Source: Lysobacter sp. S4-A87
GTDB lineage: Bacteria; Pseudomonadota; Gammaproteobacteria; Xanthomonadales; Xanthomonadaceae
Reading direction: 5' to 3'
DNA length: 64,000 bases
NCBI RefSeq assembly: GCF_022637455.1
Contig: NZ_CP093341.1
Span: 1,116,001-1,180,000, forward strand
Shown here: piece after piece, positions 8,766-17,190 of the stretch
How the letters are laid out: each line of letters begins with the position of its first letter
Numbering within the stretch: position 1 is the first letter of the stretch
Program-made: the position numbers and the translations under genes
The notes under the pieces: model-generated
The model's input: only the letters and a program-made list of their open reading frames with translations
The model's database searches: none
Told to the model about the DNA's origin: nothing

Positions 8766-9341
8766 ATGAACGCGGGCGAGGATCCGAGCGACGACCTGTT
8801 GATGCTGGCCTGGACCGGCGGGGACACGGCTGCGTTCGAAACCCTCTACGCCCGCCACCGCGGCCCGCTGTACCGGTTCCTGCTGCGCCAGCTGCGCGAC
8901 AGCGCCCTCGCCGACGAGTTCTTCCAGGACGTCTGGCAGCGGGTCATCGCCGCGCGCCAGGGCTGGAAGCCGGACGCCGCGTTCAGGACCTGGCTGTTCC
9001 GCATCGCCCACAATCGGCTCAACGACCACTGGCGCGGCCTCAAGCACCGCCCAGCGGCCCCGGAGGACGGCGACGAGCGCGCCGCCCGCGTGCCCGACCC
9101 GAGCAGCCCGGAGCGGGAACTGTCCGAATTCGAACAGCGCCGGCGCCTGCAGCTGGCGATCGCGGCGCTGCCCGAGGAGCAACGCGAAGTGGTGCTGCTG
9201 CGCCTGGAGCAGGAACTGAGCCTGGAGGACATCGGCGTAATCACCGGCGTCGGCCGGGAAACCGTCAAATCACGGCTGCGCTACGCGATGGAAAAGCTGC
9301 GCGCCGGGCTGAGCGACGAGCCCAGCGAGCTGAGCGACTGA
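8766..9341 (+). CDS. ECF-type RNA polymerase sigma factor
   Basis: 191 residues. Region 2 spans about residues 20-90 (FETLYARHRGPLYRFLLRQL, DEFFQDVWQRV, TWLFRIAHNRLNDHWR). Region 4 is near 130-180 (LPEEQREVVLLRLEQELSLE, then the helix-turn-helix IGVITGVGRETVKSRLRYAM). It directs RNA polymerase to a small regulon. The ATG at 8766 fits the family N-terminus; an open frame runs upstream to 8583 but overlaps the divergent c-di-GMP gene and looks non-coding. The downstream gene begins four bases after the stop and encodes a one-TM protein, the usual place for the anti-sigma partner. Confidence 0.92.
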   Translation: MNAGEDPSDDLLMLAWTGGDTAAFETLYARHRGPLYRFLLRQLRDSALADEFFQDVWQRVIAARQGWKPDAAFRTWLFRIAHNRLNDHWRGLKHRPAAPEDGDERAARVPDPSSPERELSEFEQRRRLQLAIAALPEEQREVVLLRLEQELSLEDIGVITGVGRETVKSRLRYAMEKLRAGLSDEPSELSD

Positions 9342-9345
9342 CCCC

Positions 9346-10431
9346 ATGAGCCATCCTTTCGACGAACCGCTGACCCCGCAAGAACGCGCCATGGCCGACC
9401 GGCTGGCGCGGCTGGGGCCGCACGACGGTCCTTCGCCGGCGCTGGACGCGAAGATCCTGGCGGCCGCGCATGCCGCCGTGGCGCCGCGTCGCAGCCGGCG
9501 CTGGCTGGCGCTGAGCGGCATCCCGGCAACGCTGGTCACCGGTGCCGGCATGGCGGCGGTGCTGGCACTGGCCGTCGGGGTCGTCTGGCAGCTGCGCCCG
9601 TCGGCGCCCGCGCCGCATGCGCCCCGCGACGAAGCCGATGACTTTGGCTATGTCACCGCCGAAGTGATCCAGCGCACCGAACCGGCCGCGACAGCGCCAC
9701 CGCCGCCGCCACCGGCCGAGGCACCCGCCCCCGCGCGCGCCCTGCAGGCACCACCTGCCATGGCCAGGCGCGAAGTCGCGCCGGCGCGCGAGCCGTCGAT
9801 CGCCGCGAAACAGCCGGCGGCGAAGGCGTCGGATCATTTCCTTGATGAGGCGGTCGATCCCGCGCACGCACATCCTGCGCCGGCTGTCGCTGCGCCGGCT
9901 GTCGCTGCGAAAGGGGTCGTTGCGCCGGCCGGACGCAGCGACGCCGAGCCCAGGGCGTTCTCCTATTCCGAGCCACCGGCACCGGCGTCGCCGCCGGCGC
10001 CGGCAGCTGCTGCACCTGCGCCTGCCGCCATGGCTGCAACCGCCGAAGGCGAGCAGCGCCAGCGCGCGGCCGCGCAGGCAGGCGCAGCTGCGCAGCGCAA
10101 GGAAGTGGCGAATGACGCGGCCAGGCAGGCCCAGCTGCGTTCACAGGCCGCATCGGTGACCGCAGCGGAAGCCGACGCCGCCGCGGGCGCGGCTGCGTCC
10201 GATTCCACGCTCGACCGCATCGAAGTCACCGGTAGCACTACTGGCCTGAGTGACCAGCCCGTGCGCGGCGATCGCGACCTCGCGCCCGACCAATGGCTGC
10301 AGCGCATCCGCGAGCGCCGCGACAGTGGCGACCTCGACGGCGCCCGCCAGAGCCTGGAACTGTTCCGCAAGACCCATCCACGCCTGCGCCTGCCCGACGA
10401 CCTGCGCGCCCTCGCCGCCCCGACGCGATGA
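9346..10431 (+). CDS. One-TM Ala/Pro-rich protein, probable anti-sigma partner of the ECF sigma factor
   Basis: 361 residues. The N-terminal 50 are charged and presumably cytoplasmic (MADRLARLGPHDGPSPALDA), then one membrane helix (about 62-84, GMAAVLALAVGVVWQL). A long low-complexity Ala/Pro/Glu-rich periplasmic stretch follows, ending in a short conserved-looking domain (DQWLQRIRERRDSGDLDGAR) that resembles the C-terminal tail of other Xanthomonadaceae proteins encoded next to sigma factors. Residues about 288-295 read LDRIEVTGS, a phrase typical of the plug start of Xanthomonadaceae TonB receptors. No zinc-binding anti-sigma motif is seen, so the role rests on context and topology. Confidence 0.7.
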   Translation: MSHPFDEPLTPQERAMADRLARLGPHDGPSPALDAKILAAAHAAVAPRRSRRWLALSGIPATLVTGAGMAAVLALAVGVVWQLRPSAPAPHAPRDEADDFGYVTAEVIQRTEPAATAPPPPPPAEAPAPARALQAPPAMARREVAPAREPSIAAKQPAAKASDHFLDEAVDPAHAHPAPAVAAPAVAAKGVVAPAGRSDAEPRAFSYSEPPAPASPPAPAAAAPAPAAMAATAEGEQRQRAAAQAGAAAQRKEVANDAARQAQLRSQAASVTAAEADAAAGAAASDSTLDRIEVTGSTTGLSDQPVRGDRDLAPDQWLQRIRERRDSGDLDGARQSLELFRKTHPRLRLPDDLRALAAPTR

Positions 10432-11027
10432 CTGCTGCGACGCTGGCCGGTCCGACCTCCTTCGAACTGGAGGTCAAGCACAGCCGTTTCATCGTCCATG
10501 CCGCGCCGGTGACGGCGCCGCAGGCCGCGCTCGACTTCATCGCGCAGGTCGGCGACGCCGATGCCACGCACAACTGCTGGGCCTACCGGATCGGCAGCGA
10601 GTACCGCTTCAACGACGATGGCGAGCCGTCCGGCACGGCCGGGCGTCCGATCCTGGCCGCCATCGATGGCCAGGGGCTGGACCAGGTCGTGGCCGTGGTG
10701 ACGCGCTGGTACGGCGGCATCAAGCTCGGCGCCGGCGGGCTGGTTCGCGCCTACGGCGGCAGCGCGGCCGAGTGCCTGCGCGTCGCGCCCAGGCGCGTGC
10801 TGATCGCCCACGTCAGCGTCGAGCTCGCCTACGCCTTCGAGGACACCGGCACCGTCCACGCCGCCATGGCGGCCCACGGCGCGGAAAAACTCGACGAACA
10901 CTTCGACTCGCAGGGCGCACGCCTGCGGCTGCGGTTGCCTTCGTCGGAGCTGGCGCCCTTGAAAGTGAGGCTTCGCGACGCCACACGTGACCGGGTGCGC
11001 TTCGGCGACGAACTCCCTGACATGTGA
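10428..11027 (+). CDS. YigZ / IMPACT family protein
   Basis: 199 residues starting at ATG 10428, which overlaps the previous stop in an ATGA arrangement. The N-terminal IMPACT domain is clear: ELEVKHSRFIVHAAPV, the DATHNCWAYRIG motif, DDGEPSGTAGRPIL and TRWYGGIKLGAGGLVRAYG. The C-terminal part is the smaller ferredoxin-like domain of the YigZ group. Eukaryotic IMPACT regulates Gcn2; the bacterial proteins have no settled biochemical role, though nucleic-acid or ribosome binding has been proposed. Its place between an anti-sigma-like gene and an ABC exporter suggests co-transcription, not a shared function. Confidence 0.92.
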   Translation: MTAATLAGPTSFELEVKHSRFIVHAAPVTAPQAALDFIAQVGDADATHNCWAYRIGSEYRFNDDGEPSGTAGRPILAAIDGQGLDQVVAVVTRWYGGIKLGAGGLVRAYGGSAAECLRVAPRRVLIAHVSVELAYAFEDTGTVHAAMAAHGAEKLDEHFDSQGARLRLRLPSSELAPLKVRLRDATRDRVRFGDELPDM

Positions 11028-11042
11028 GTGACCCGGACCGCC

Positions 11043-12809
11043 ATGAACGCTCGCATCGACGCCACCCAGACCAAAGCCCCCGTCGGCAACCTGCGCACGT
11101 TGTGGCCGTTCGTGCGCCAGCATCGTGTCCTGTTCGTGGCCTGGCTGGTCTCGCTGGCGGCGTCCAGCACGGCGACGCTGATCTTCCCCAAGGCCTTCGG
11201 CACGATGATCGACCAGGCCTTCAGCCAGGGTGGCGGCGCCATCGATCGCGCCTTCATGCTGCTGTTCGCCGTCGCTGTCGCGCTAGCGCTGGCCACCGCG
11301 GCGCGCTTCTATTTCGTGTCGCTGCTGGGCGAACGCGTCGTCGCCGACCTGCGCCAGCGCCTGTATGCCCACCTGATCGGACTCGATGCCGGATTCCACG
11401 ACCGCAACCGCAGCGGCGAACTGGTGTCGAGGCTGACCGCCGACGCCGAACTGCTGCGCAGCGTGGTCGGCTCCAGCATGTCGGTGGCACTGCGCAGCTC
11501 GGTGACCGTGCTGGGCAGCATCGCGATGCTGTTCGTCACCAGTCCGCGCCTGGCCGCCTTTGCCCTGGTCGGCATCCCGCTGGCCGTGCTGCCGATCGTG
11601 GTCGGCGGGCGTCGCCTGAAGAAGATTTCGCGGACCAGCCAGGACCGCATCGCCGACGCCAACGCCCTGGCCAACGAAACCCTCGGCGCGGTGCGCACGG
11701 TGCAGGCGCACGCGCGTGAACCCTATGAGCAGGGCCGATTCGGCAGTGCAGTGAAGACCGCCGTCGACACCGCGCGCCGGCGCATCCAGGCCCAGGCCTG
11801 GGTCACTGCCATTGCCATCATGCTGGTGTTCGGCGCGATCACCCTGGTGCTGTGGTCGGGCGCGCACGACGTGCTCGCCCATCGCATGAGCGCCGGCACG
11901 CTCGGCCAGTTCGTGCTGTACGCCCTGCTCTGCGGCGGTTCGGTCGGCGCGCTGGCCGAAGTCTGGAACGAGCTGCAGCGCGCCGCCGGCGGCATGGGCC
12001 GCATCAGCGAACTGCTGGTCGAGGAAACCGCCGTGGCGTCGCCGTCGCAGCCGACGGCGCTGCCGCTTCCGCTGCAGGGCGCGATTTCCTTCGACGACGT
12101 CACCTTCCACTACCCGCAACGTCCGGACGCGGCCGCCCTGGAAGGCTTCAGCCTGAGCGTGCAGCCGGGCGAGACCGTGGCCCTGGTCGGGCCTTCGGGC
12201 GCCGGCAAGAGCACGGTGTTCTCGATGCTGCTGCGCTTCCATGACCCGCAGTCCGGCCAGATCCGGATCGACGGCATCGACATCCGCCAGCTCGCATTGC
12301 CGGATCTGCGCGAGGCGATCGCACTGGTGCCGCAACAGCCGACCATCTTCGCCAGCAGCGCGCGCGAGAACATCCGCTACGGCCGTCTCGACGCCGACGA
12401 CGCACAGGTCGAGCGTGCGGTGGCCGCGGCACACGCTGCCGACTTCGTGGCCGCCATGCCCAATGGCCTGGACACCGAGCTGGGTGAACGTGGCGCACGT
12501 CTGTCCGGCGGCCAGCAGCAGCGCATCGCCATCGCCCGCGCCCTGCTCAAGGACGCGCCGATCCTGCTGCTGGACGAGGCCACCAGCGCGCTCGACGCAC
12601 AAAGCGAACGCGCAGTGCAGAAGGCACTGGAAACGCTGATGGAAGGGCGCACGACGCTGGTGATCGCGCACCGCCTGGCGACGGTGCTGAAGGCCGATCG
12701 CATCGTGGTCATGGACCACGGTCGCATCGTCGCCGAAGGTACGCACGCACAATTGCTGGCCCAGGATGGCCTGTACGCGGAACTGGCCAGGCTGCAGTTC
12801 CTCGACTGA
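11043..12809 (+). CDS. ABC exporter, fused membrane and ATPase domains (MsbA-related family)
   Basis: 588 residues from ATG 11043; a GTG at 11028 directly abutting the previous stop would add five residues. An N-terminal six-helix transmembrane domain (about 25-305) includes the FHDRNRSGELVSRLTADAE coupling segment. The ATPase domain (about 340-580) has Walker A GPSGAGKST, Q-loop VPQQPTIF, signature LSGGQQQR, Walker B ILLLDEATSALD and H-loop IAHRLATV. It works as a homodimer in the inner membrane. It fits the MsbA-related group of half-size exporters rather than MsbA proper; the substrate is unknown (lipid or amphipathic compound). Confidence 0.92.
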   Translation: MNARIDATQTKAPVGNLRTLWPFVRQHRVLFVAWLVSLAASSTATLIFPKAFGTMIDQAFSQGGGAIDRAFMLLFAVAVALALATAARFYFVSLLGERVVADLRQRLYAHLIGLDAGFHDRNRSGELVSRLTADAELLRSVVGSSMSVALRSSVTVLGSIAMLFVTSPRLAAFALVGIPLAVLPIVVGGRRLKKISRTSQDRIADANALANETLGAVRTVQAHAREPYEQGRFGSAVKTAVDTARRRIQAQAWVTAIAIMLVFGAITLVLWSGAHDVLAHRMSAGTLGQFVLYALLCGGSVGALAEVWNELQRAAGGMGRISELLVEETAVASPSQPTALPLPLQGAISFDDVTFHYPQRPDAAALEGFSLSVQPGETVALVGPSGAGKSTVFSMLLRFHDPQSGQIRIDGIDIRQLALPDLREAIALVPQQPTIFASSARENIRYGRLDADDAQVERAVAAAHAADFVAAMPNGLDTELGERGARLSGGQQQRIAIARALLKDAPILLLDEATSALDAQSERAVQKALETLMEGRTTLVIAHRLATVLKADRIVVMDHGRIVAEGTHAQLLAQDGLYAELARLQFLD

Positions 12810-12818
12810 GACGCGCAA

Positions 12819-12845
12819 TGGCGGCGACGCATCGTCATCGCCATC
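12819..12845 (+). terminator. Possible terminator hairpin after the ABC exporter
   Basis: An imperfect hairpin of about 12 pairs begins ten bases past the exporter stop codon (ATGGCGGCGACG pairing back to CGTCATCGCCAT). Only three T residues follow, so it may be an attenuator or mRNA-stabilising structure. Confidence 0.4.
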
Positions 12846-12847
12846 TT

Positions 12848-12861
12848 TGAGACGATTCTCA
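12848..12861. promoter_or_regulatory. Fur-box-like inverted repeat
   Basis: TGAGA-CGAT-TCTCA is an inverted repeat in an AATGAGAATCGTCTCA context on the minus strand, which resembles half of a Fur box (AATGAGAAT). It lies about 60 bases upstream of the small orphan gene at 12921. The second half-site is poor. Confidence 0.3.
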
Positions 12862-12920
12862 TTGGCTTCGCGGCCACGTGCACGCACCCTCGCATGGAGT
12901 CGACTCACGCAGAGGTGTCC

Positions 12921-13322
12921 ATGATGTCTCCCAGATACGCTGCCGGATCGGCGATGGGCATCGCAGAGCCGCCAGACCCGGCAAAAGCGGCGAAGACGCC
13001 GACGGATTACTCGCACGTCGCGTCACTCGACATCGCGCTGCAGCTGGTCGAGCAGGGAATGCTGTTCGAGATCACCCTGTTTCCCGAAGAGTTCGGCGGC
13101 AACCGCGAGCCGCACAACCTCATCTACGTGCCGCCCGGCATCCCCGAGATCAAGGACCTGGTGACGGAAACGCTGCTTTGCCTGCGCAATGAAGGCCTGA
13201 TCGACCGGCTCAGCTTCGACCTCGAGTACAAGGGCAGCAGCTTCGTACCCAGCAGCATCAACGTCCGTGCGACACACAACATCAAGAGCCGCACCTTCGA
13301 GCCGCGCATCGGCGTCTGGTAA
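12921..13322 (+). CDS. Small hypothetical protein
   Basis: 133 residues. I chose ATG 12921 because a GAGG ribosome site lies five bases upstream; the open frame reaches back to 12894. There is no signal peptide or membrane segment. After a Pro/Ala/Lys-rich start of 35 residues, the rest is a compact, apparently folded domain (LVEQGMLFEITLFPEEFGG, then EIKDLVTETLLCLRNEG) ending in RTFEPRIGVW. I do not recognise a family. It is monocistronic and flanked by a Fur-like element upstream and a palindromic repeat downstream. Confidence 0.7.
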   Translation: MMSPRYAAGSAMGIAEPPDPAKAAKTPTDYSHVASLDIALQLVEQGMLFEITLFPEEFGGNREPHNLIYVPPGIPEIKDLVTETLLCLRNEGLIDRLSFDLEYKGSSFVPSSINVRATHNIKSRTFEPRIGVW

Positions 13323-13339
13323 CGCGACGCCACGCTTTC

Positions 13340-13408
13340 GTAGCCCGGGCAAGTACCAGGGGGCGATCCTCGGCCGCTCCCCGTGAGTGCCCTGCTTGCC
13401 CGGGCTAC
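13340..13408. repeat. GTAGCCCGGG palindromic intergenic repeat (copy 1, short-arm variant)
   Basis: Two perfect 14-base inverted arms (GTAGCCCGGGCAAG at 13340-13353 and its complement at 13395-13408) enclose 41 bases. The outer ten bases are the same as in the two longer palindromes at 26.4 and 41.4 kb. It starts 18 bases after the orphan gene and its right arm touches the HIT remnant. Confidence 0.85.
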
Positions 13409-13683
13409 GCTCCATGCGACCGCTTGCCGCTGGACGGGGTGGCAGGCACGCTTGGCTCTACGCACCCGTTCCCGTGCGGTCCGAGCCAGGCCTGTGGCAC
13501 TCCATCGGCGAGGCCGCGTTCCAGGAAGTCGCGCACCTGCACATCCACGTCCATCCGCGCCTGCCCGACGACGACTTCCTGCGCGTCTATCCCGGTGCGC
13601 CACCGACGCCGGACCGCGCCACGCTCGATGCCCATGCGGACGTGCTGCGCGCGCAGCTCCAACGCATCCGCGACGAACCCTGA
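13387..13683 (+). pseudogene. C-terminal remnant of a HIT-family (histidine triad) protein
   Basis: The frame holds a recognisable HIT C-terminus: FQEVAHLHIHVHPRLPDDDF contains the HxHxH triad, followed by a helix typical of the end of HIT hydrolases. Everything N-terminal to about 30 residues before the triad is missing. The start of the frame lies inside the GTAGCCCGGG palindrome and does not look like a HIT N-terminus, and no ribosome site is visible. A full HIT protein has 110-150 residues; only about 70 are homologous here. Most likely a gene truncated by a deletion or by arrival of the repeat. Confidence 0.65.
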
Positions 13684-13711
13684 GCGACGCCAACGCGATC
13701 AATTCGGGCGA

Positions 13712-15376
13712 TCAGTCCGGCGACCAGGCGCGCGCGATCAGCGGGCCGAAGTCGAAATCGCGCGACAGCGTGCCCAGCGCATTGCCGTGGTCACCGCCGA
13801 TCCGGCTGCAGCAGAACGGCTCCGCCATCGGGCTGCCGTTGCGCAACAGCAAGCTGGCCTGCAACGCCAGCGCCAGGGCCTCGACCCATCGCCGTGCCTC
13901 GACCTCCGGCACCTCGGCCTCGCCGACCAGGACCGGACGCAGTTCCTTCAACTCGGCATCGAAATCCGGATCCAGATGCGCGGCCGCCTCGAGCTCGGCA
14001 AGCAGCGCCTGCCCGGTCTGCGGCTCGCGCTGCAGCGCGCGCATCACGTCCAGGCACTGGATGTTGCCGCTGCCTTCCCAGATCGAATTGAGCGGCGCCT
14101 GCCGATACAGGCGAGGCAGCATCGATTCCTCGACATAGCCTGCGCCACCGAGGCACTCCTGGGCTTCGTTGACGAAGGCCGGCGCACGCTTGCAGATCCA
14201 GTACTTGCCGATCGCAGTGGCAATCCGCGCGAACGCGGCCTCGCCCGGATCGTGCGCGGAGCGGTCGACCGCGCGGGCGACGCGCATCGACAGCGTGATC
14301 GCCGCCTCGGCCTCGATGGCCAGATCGGCGAGCACGTTGCGCATCAGCGCATGCTCGACCAGGCGCTTGCCGAACGTGCGCCGGTGATGGGCGTGGTGCA
14401 TCGCCTGCGCCAGCGCCATGCGCATTTCCGCCGCAGCGCCGAGCATGCAATCCAGGCGCGTGAGCATCACCATCTCGATGATGGTCGCCACACCGCGTCC
14501 CTCGTCACCGATCCGCCACGCCCATGCATCGGCGAACTCCACTTCCGATGACGCGTTGGACCAGTCGCCGAGCTTGTCCTTGAGCCGCATCAGGCGAAAT
14601 TCGTTCTTGCCGCCATCGGGACGCCATCGCGGCAGCAGGAAGCAGCTCAACCCGGCAGGCGCCTGAGCCAGCACCAGGAAGCCGTCGGACATCGGCGCCG
14701 AGAAGAACCACTTGTGACCAACGAGCAGGTACTCGCCCTCTGCCGCCATCGGCGTGGCACGCGTGCTGTTGGCGCGCACGTCGCTGCCGCCCTGCTTCTC
14801 GGTCATGCCCATGCCCAGCGTCACCCCGAGCTTGTGCCCGATGCCGACGTCGCGCGGGTCGTAGTACGGCGAGATCGCCTTCCCCGCCCACTCGTGCAGC
14901 GCCGGCGCATGCCGCAGCACCGGGATGGCAGCGTGGGTCATGGTCAGCGGGCAACTGCTGCCGGGCTCGACCTGGTGGTGCAGGTAGCTCAGTGCAGCGC
15001 GGGCGACGTGCGCACCGGGACGCGGCTGCGACCACGACAGCCCGGCGACGCCATGCTCGATGCCCGCCTGCATGATGCGGTGGTAGTTGGGATGAAACTC
15101 GACCAGATCGATGCGCTGTCCGAAGCGATCGTGCGTGCGCAGGCGGGGCCGGTCGCGATGGGCATCGAAGCTGAGCCGGTACAGCTCGTCACCGGCAAGC
15201 GCGCCATAGGTCGCGAGCGCATCGGTGAAATCACCACCGCCCTCGCGCACCACCGCCTCGCACAGCGCACTGTCGTCACGCCACAGATCGCGCGGGCCGA
15301 ACTCCGGCGGCTGGTTCTCGACCAGATGCGTGGCAAACGGCGGCAGCGGTTCCATCTGCGACTCCGGCACGGGCAT
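13712..15376 (-). CDS. aidB: AidB-like acyl-CoA dehydrogenase family protein
   Basis: 554 residues, close to E. coli AidB (541). The acyl-CoA dehydrogenase fold is evident: the GMGMTEKQGGSDVRANST flavin loop, WFFSAPMSDGFLVLAQ, and in the C-terminal domain RTFGKRLVEHALMRNVLADL and ECLGGAGYVEE. EKQGGSDVRAN is characteristic of AidB rather than of fatty-acyl dehydrogenases. AidB binds FAD and DNA and is induced by alkylating agents in E. coli; its catalytic role there is unsettled. Two starts are possible: 15376, or ATG 15355 (MEPLPPFATHL), which has a GGAG site seven bases upstream and may be the true one. Monocistronic. Confidence 0.9.
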   Translation of the reverse strand: MPVPESQMEPLPPFATHLVENQPPEFGPRDLWRDDSALCEAVVREGGGDFTDALATYGALAGDELYRLSFDAHRDRPRLRTHDRFGQRIDLVEFHPNYHRIMQAGIEHGVAGLSWSQPRPGAHVARAALSYLHHQVEPGSSCPLTMTHAAIPVLRHAPALHEWAGKAISPYYDPRDVGIGHKLGVTLGMGMTEKQGGSDVRANSTRATPMAAEGEYLLVGHKWFFSAPMSDGFLVLAQAPAGLSCFLLPRWRPDGGKNEFRLMRLKDKLGDWSNASSEVEFADAWAWRIGDEGRGVATIIEMVMLTRLDCMLGAAAEMRMALAQAMHHAHHRRTFGKRLVEHALMRNVLADLAIEAEAAITLSMRVARAVDRSAHDPGEAAFARIATAIGKYWICKRAPAFVNEAQECLGGAGYVEESMLPRLYRQAPLNSIWEGSGNIQCLDVMRALQREPQTGQALLAELEAAAHLDPDFDAELKELRPVLVGEAEVPEVEARRWVEALALALQASLLLRNGSPMAEPFCCSRIGGDHGNALGTLSRDFDFGPLIARAWSPD

Positions 15377-15422
15377 GGGCTGATTCTAGGCTCCCCGGCC
15401 CGGCGGACGGCGCCACTCCGAC

Positions 15423-15446
15423 GCCCAAGCCCAAGCCCAAGCCCAG
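15423..15446. repeat. Six-base tandem repeat (GCCCAA)
   Basis: Three perfect GCCCAA units plus a degenerate GCCCAG lie between aidB and the cold-shock gene, with no coding capacity. Confidence 0.7.
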
Positions 15447-15487
15447 CCCGGCTTCGGCTAAGACCTCCGCCCCGACCCGAGTCAAAC

Positions 15488-15516
15488 GAAAAAAAAGGCC
15501 CCGCAATGCGGGGCCT
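15488..15516 (-). terminator. Rho-independent terminator of the cold-shock gene
   Basis: A nine-pair stem (AGGCCCCGC with GCGGGGCCT, three-base loop) is followed on the minus strand by eight T residues, 32 bases past the stop codon. Confidence 0.9.
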
Positions 15517-15547
15517 CCCAAGCCGATATTGCCGGGCTTGCGTCAGA

Positions 15548-15754
15548 TCACGCCACAGGCGTGATGTTCGACGCTTGCGCGCCCTTCGGACCCTGCGTCA
15601 GCTCGTAGCTGACGCGCTGGCCTTCCGCCAGGCTGCGGAAGCCCTTGGCGTTGATCGCAGAGAAATGCGCGAACACATCTGCGCTGCCGTCCTCGGGCGA
15701 AATGAACCCGAAGCCCTTGGCGTCGTTGAACCATTTCACGGTGCCGTACTGCAT
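15548..15754 (-). CDS. cspA: Cold-shock domain protein (CspA family)
   Basis: 68 residues, the normal size of a single cold-shock domain. Both RNA-binding motifs are present: KGFGFI (RNP1) and DVFAHF (RNP2), after the family start GTVKWFND. These proteins bind single-stranded RNA and DNA and melt mRNA structure. Start ATG 15754 has AAGGA only one base upstream, which is closer than optimal, but the family N-terminus supports it. It has its own terminator; the 97-base gap to the next gene presumably holds the promoter and leader. Confidence 0.93.
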   Translation of the reverse strand: MQYGTVKWFNDAKGFGFISPEDGSADVFAHFSAINAKGFRSLAEGQRVSYELTQGPKGAQASNITPVA

Positions 15755-15851
15755 GTCCTTATCAACCTCATGCTGGATGCGTTGTCGCGCAGGGACCGAC
15801 AACCGGGCCCACGCGCCGGTCGAGTATGCAAACTGAACGCCGGCTTGACAA

Positions 15852-16616
15852 TCACCCCCGCGCCGAATGCCCGAGCAGGGCGGCCAGCAGCGCCGGCAAC
15901 CCGGCCGACGCCACAGCCACGTTGTCCAGCACATCCTGCAGCGTGATGACCTCGTCCGGGTTCGGCCCGGCACCCGCCGCCCAGTTGGCGACAATGGCCA
16001 AACACGCGTAATCCAGGCCCAATTCCCGCGCCAGACCGGCTTCGGGCATGCCCGTCATACCCACCAGATCGCAGCCATCCCGGCGCATCCGCGCGATCTC
16101 CGCACGGGTTTCCAGGCGCGGCCCCTGGGTCGCCCCGTAGCAGCCCTCGGCCACCAGATCGACACCCGCCCTGGCCGCCGCCGCGATCACATCCTGCCGC
16201 AGCGCGCGCGTGTACGGCTCGCCGAAATCGACATGCAGGACCTCGGAGCCCTCTTCTTCACAAATCGTTGACACCCGTCCCCAGGTGTAATCGATCAACT
16301 GATCAGGACACGCCAGCACGCACGGACCGAAGCGCTCGCCAATGCCGCCGACCGTATTCAGCGCGAGCACCCGCTGCGCCCCCAGCGACTGCAGCGCGGC
16401 GAGATTGGCGCGGTAGTTGATCTTGTGCGGCGGCAGCGAATGACCTTCGCCGTGGCGCGCGAGGAAGGCAACGCGATGGCCGTCGAGCGTGCCGAGCCGG
16501 ATCGGCCCGGACGGTGCGCCGAAGCGCGTAGACGGCTGCAGCGTTTCAACGTCACGCAGCGCGGCCAGCTTGTACAGGCCCGTGCCGCCGATGACGGCCA
16601 AAGCAATCCCACTCAT
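15852..16616 (-). CDS. S-methyl-5'-thioinosine phosphorylase (PNP/MTAP family)
   Basis: 254 residues. The MTAP/PNP fold is shown by [11 protein letters not shown], the phosphate loop FLARHGEGH with [22 protein letters not shown] and [19 protein letters not shown]. The base-recognition segment reads IVANWAAG, where human MTAP has aspartates contacting adenine. The Asn fits a 6-oxopurine base, as in the Pseudomonas methylthioinosine phosphorylase group. The product would be hypoxanthine plus methylthioribose-1-phosphate. The next upstream gene is hypoxanthine phosphoribosyltransferase, which would convert that hypoxanthine to IMP; four bases separate them. A plain MTA or purine phosphorylase is the alternative. 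Confidence 0.85.
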   Translation of the reverse strand: MSGIALAVIGGTGLYKLAALRDVETLQPSTRFGAPSGPIRLGTLDGHRVAFLARHGEGHSLPPHKINYRANLAALQSLGAQRVLALNTVGGIGERFGPCVLACPDQLIDYTWGRVSTICEEEGSEVLHVDFGEPYTRALRQDVIAAAARAGVDLVAEGCYGATQGPRLETRAEIARMRRDGCDLVGMTGMPEAGLARELGLDYACLAIVANWAAGAGPNPDEVITLQDVLDNVAVASAGLPALLAALLGHSARG

Positions 16617-16620
16617 CAGC

Positions 16621-17190
16621 TCAATCCTTCAGTGCGTAGATCGCCGGCAGGTTGCGGCCCTGCTCGTGGTAGTCCATGCCGTAGCCGAACACGTAACGGT
16701 CCGGCACCTCGACACCGACGTAATCGGCATGCAGGCCCGGAACGCAGCGGTCATGCACCTTCACCGCCAGCGCTGCGATGCGCACATCGCTCGCACCCTG
16801 CTCCAGGCACCAGGCGCGGATCGCGGCCAGGGTGTGGCCCTCATCGAGGATGTCGTCGGCCAGCAGCACCCGGCGCCCCTGCAGCGGCGTCGCCGGACGG
16901 TGCTTCCAGGTCAGCTCGCCGCCAGACGTCGCGCCGCGATAGCGCGTGGCATGCAGATAGTCGAACTCCAGGTCCAGCCCGAGCGCGCCGACCTCCATCG
17001 CCAGCTGCGCGGCGAACGGCAGGCCGCCGTGCATGATCGTGAGATAGACCGGCACATCGTCGCCGTAATCGGCGTGGATCGGCACGGCCATGCGCTTGAT
17101 CGCCTGCTCGAGCGTGGCCCGGTCGATCAGCAGGTCGGAATTGGCCAGCGCGGCAGCCAGGTCGTTGCTCTTGGCAGCAGTCGAGCTCAT
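16621..17190 (-). CDS. hpt: Hypoxanthine-guanine phosphoribosyltransferase
   Basis: 189 residues from ATG 17190, which overlaps the stop of nagZ (TGATG). The type I phosphoribosyltransferase signature VLLADDILDEGHTL lies near residue 110, and the hood/base-binding part VPDRYVFGYGMDYHEQGRNL ends the protein as in HPRTs. It makes IMP or GMP from hypoxanthine or guanine and PRPP. A longer frame to 17355 runs into nagZ and is not coding. It sits between nagZ and the methylthioinosine phosphorylase gene. Confidence 0.93.
   Translation of the reverse strand: MSSTAAKSNDLAAALANSDLLIDRATLEQAIKRMAVPIHADYGDDVPVYLTIMHGGLPFAAQLAMEVGALGLDLEFDYLHATRYRGATSGGELTWKHRPATPLQGRRVLLADDILDEGHTLAAIRAWCLEQGASDVRIAALAVKVHDRCVPGLHADYVGVEVPDRYVFGYGMDYHEQGRNLPAIYALKD

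Noticed and set aside
11283-13016. 577-codon minus-strand frame
   Set aside because: Opposite the ABC exporter, whose Walker and signature motifs are intact.
13424-14551. 375-codon plus-strand frame
   Set aside because: Mostly antisense to aidB; only the HIT-like frame at 13387-13683 has a recognisable motif.
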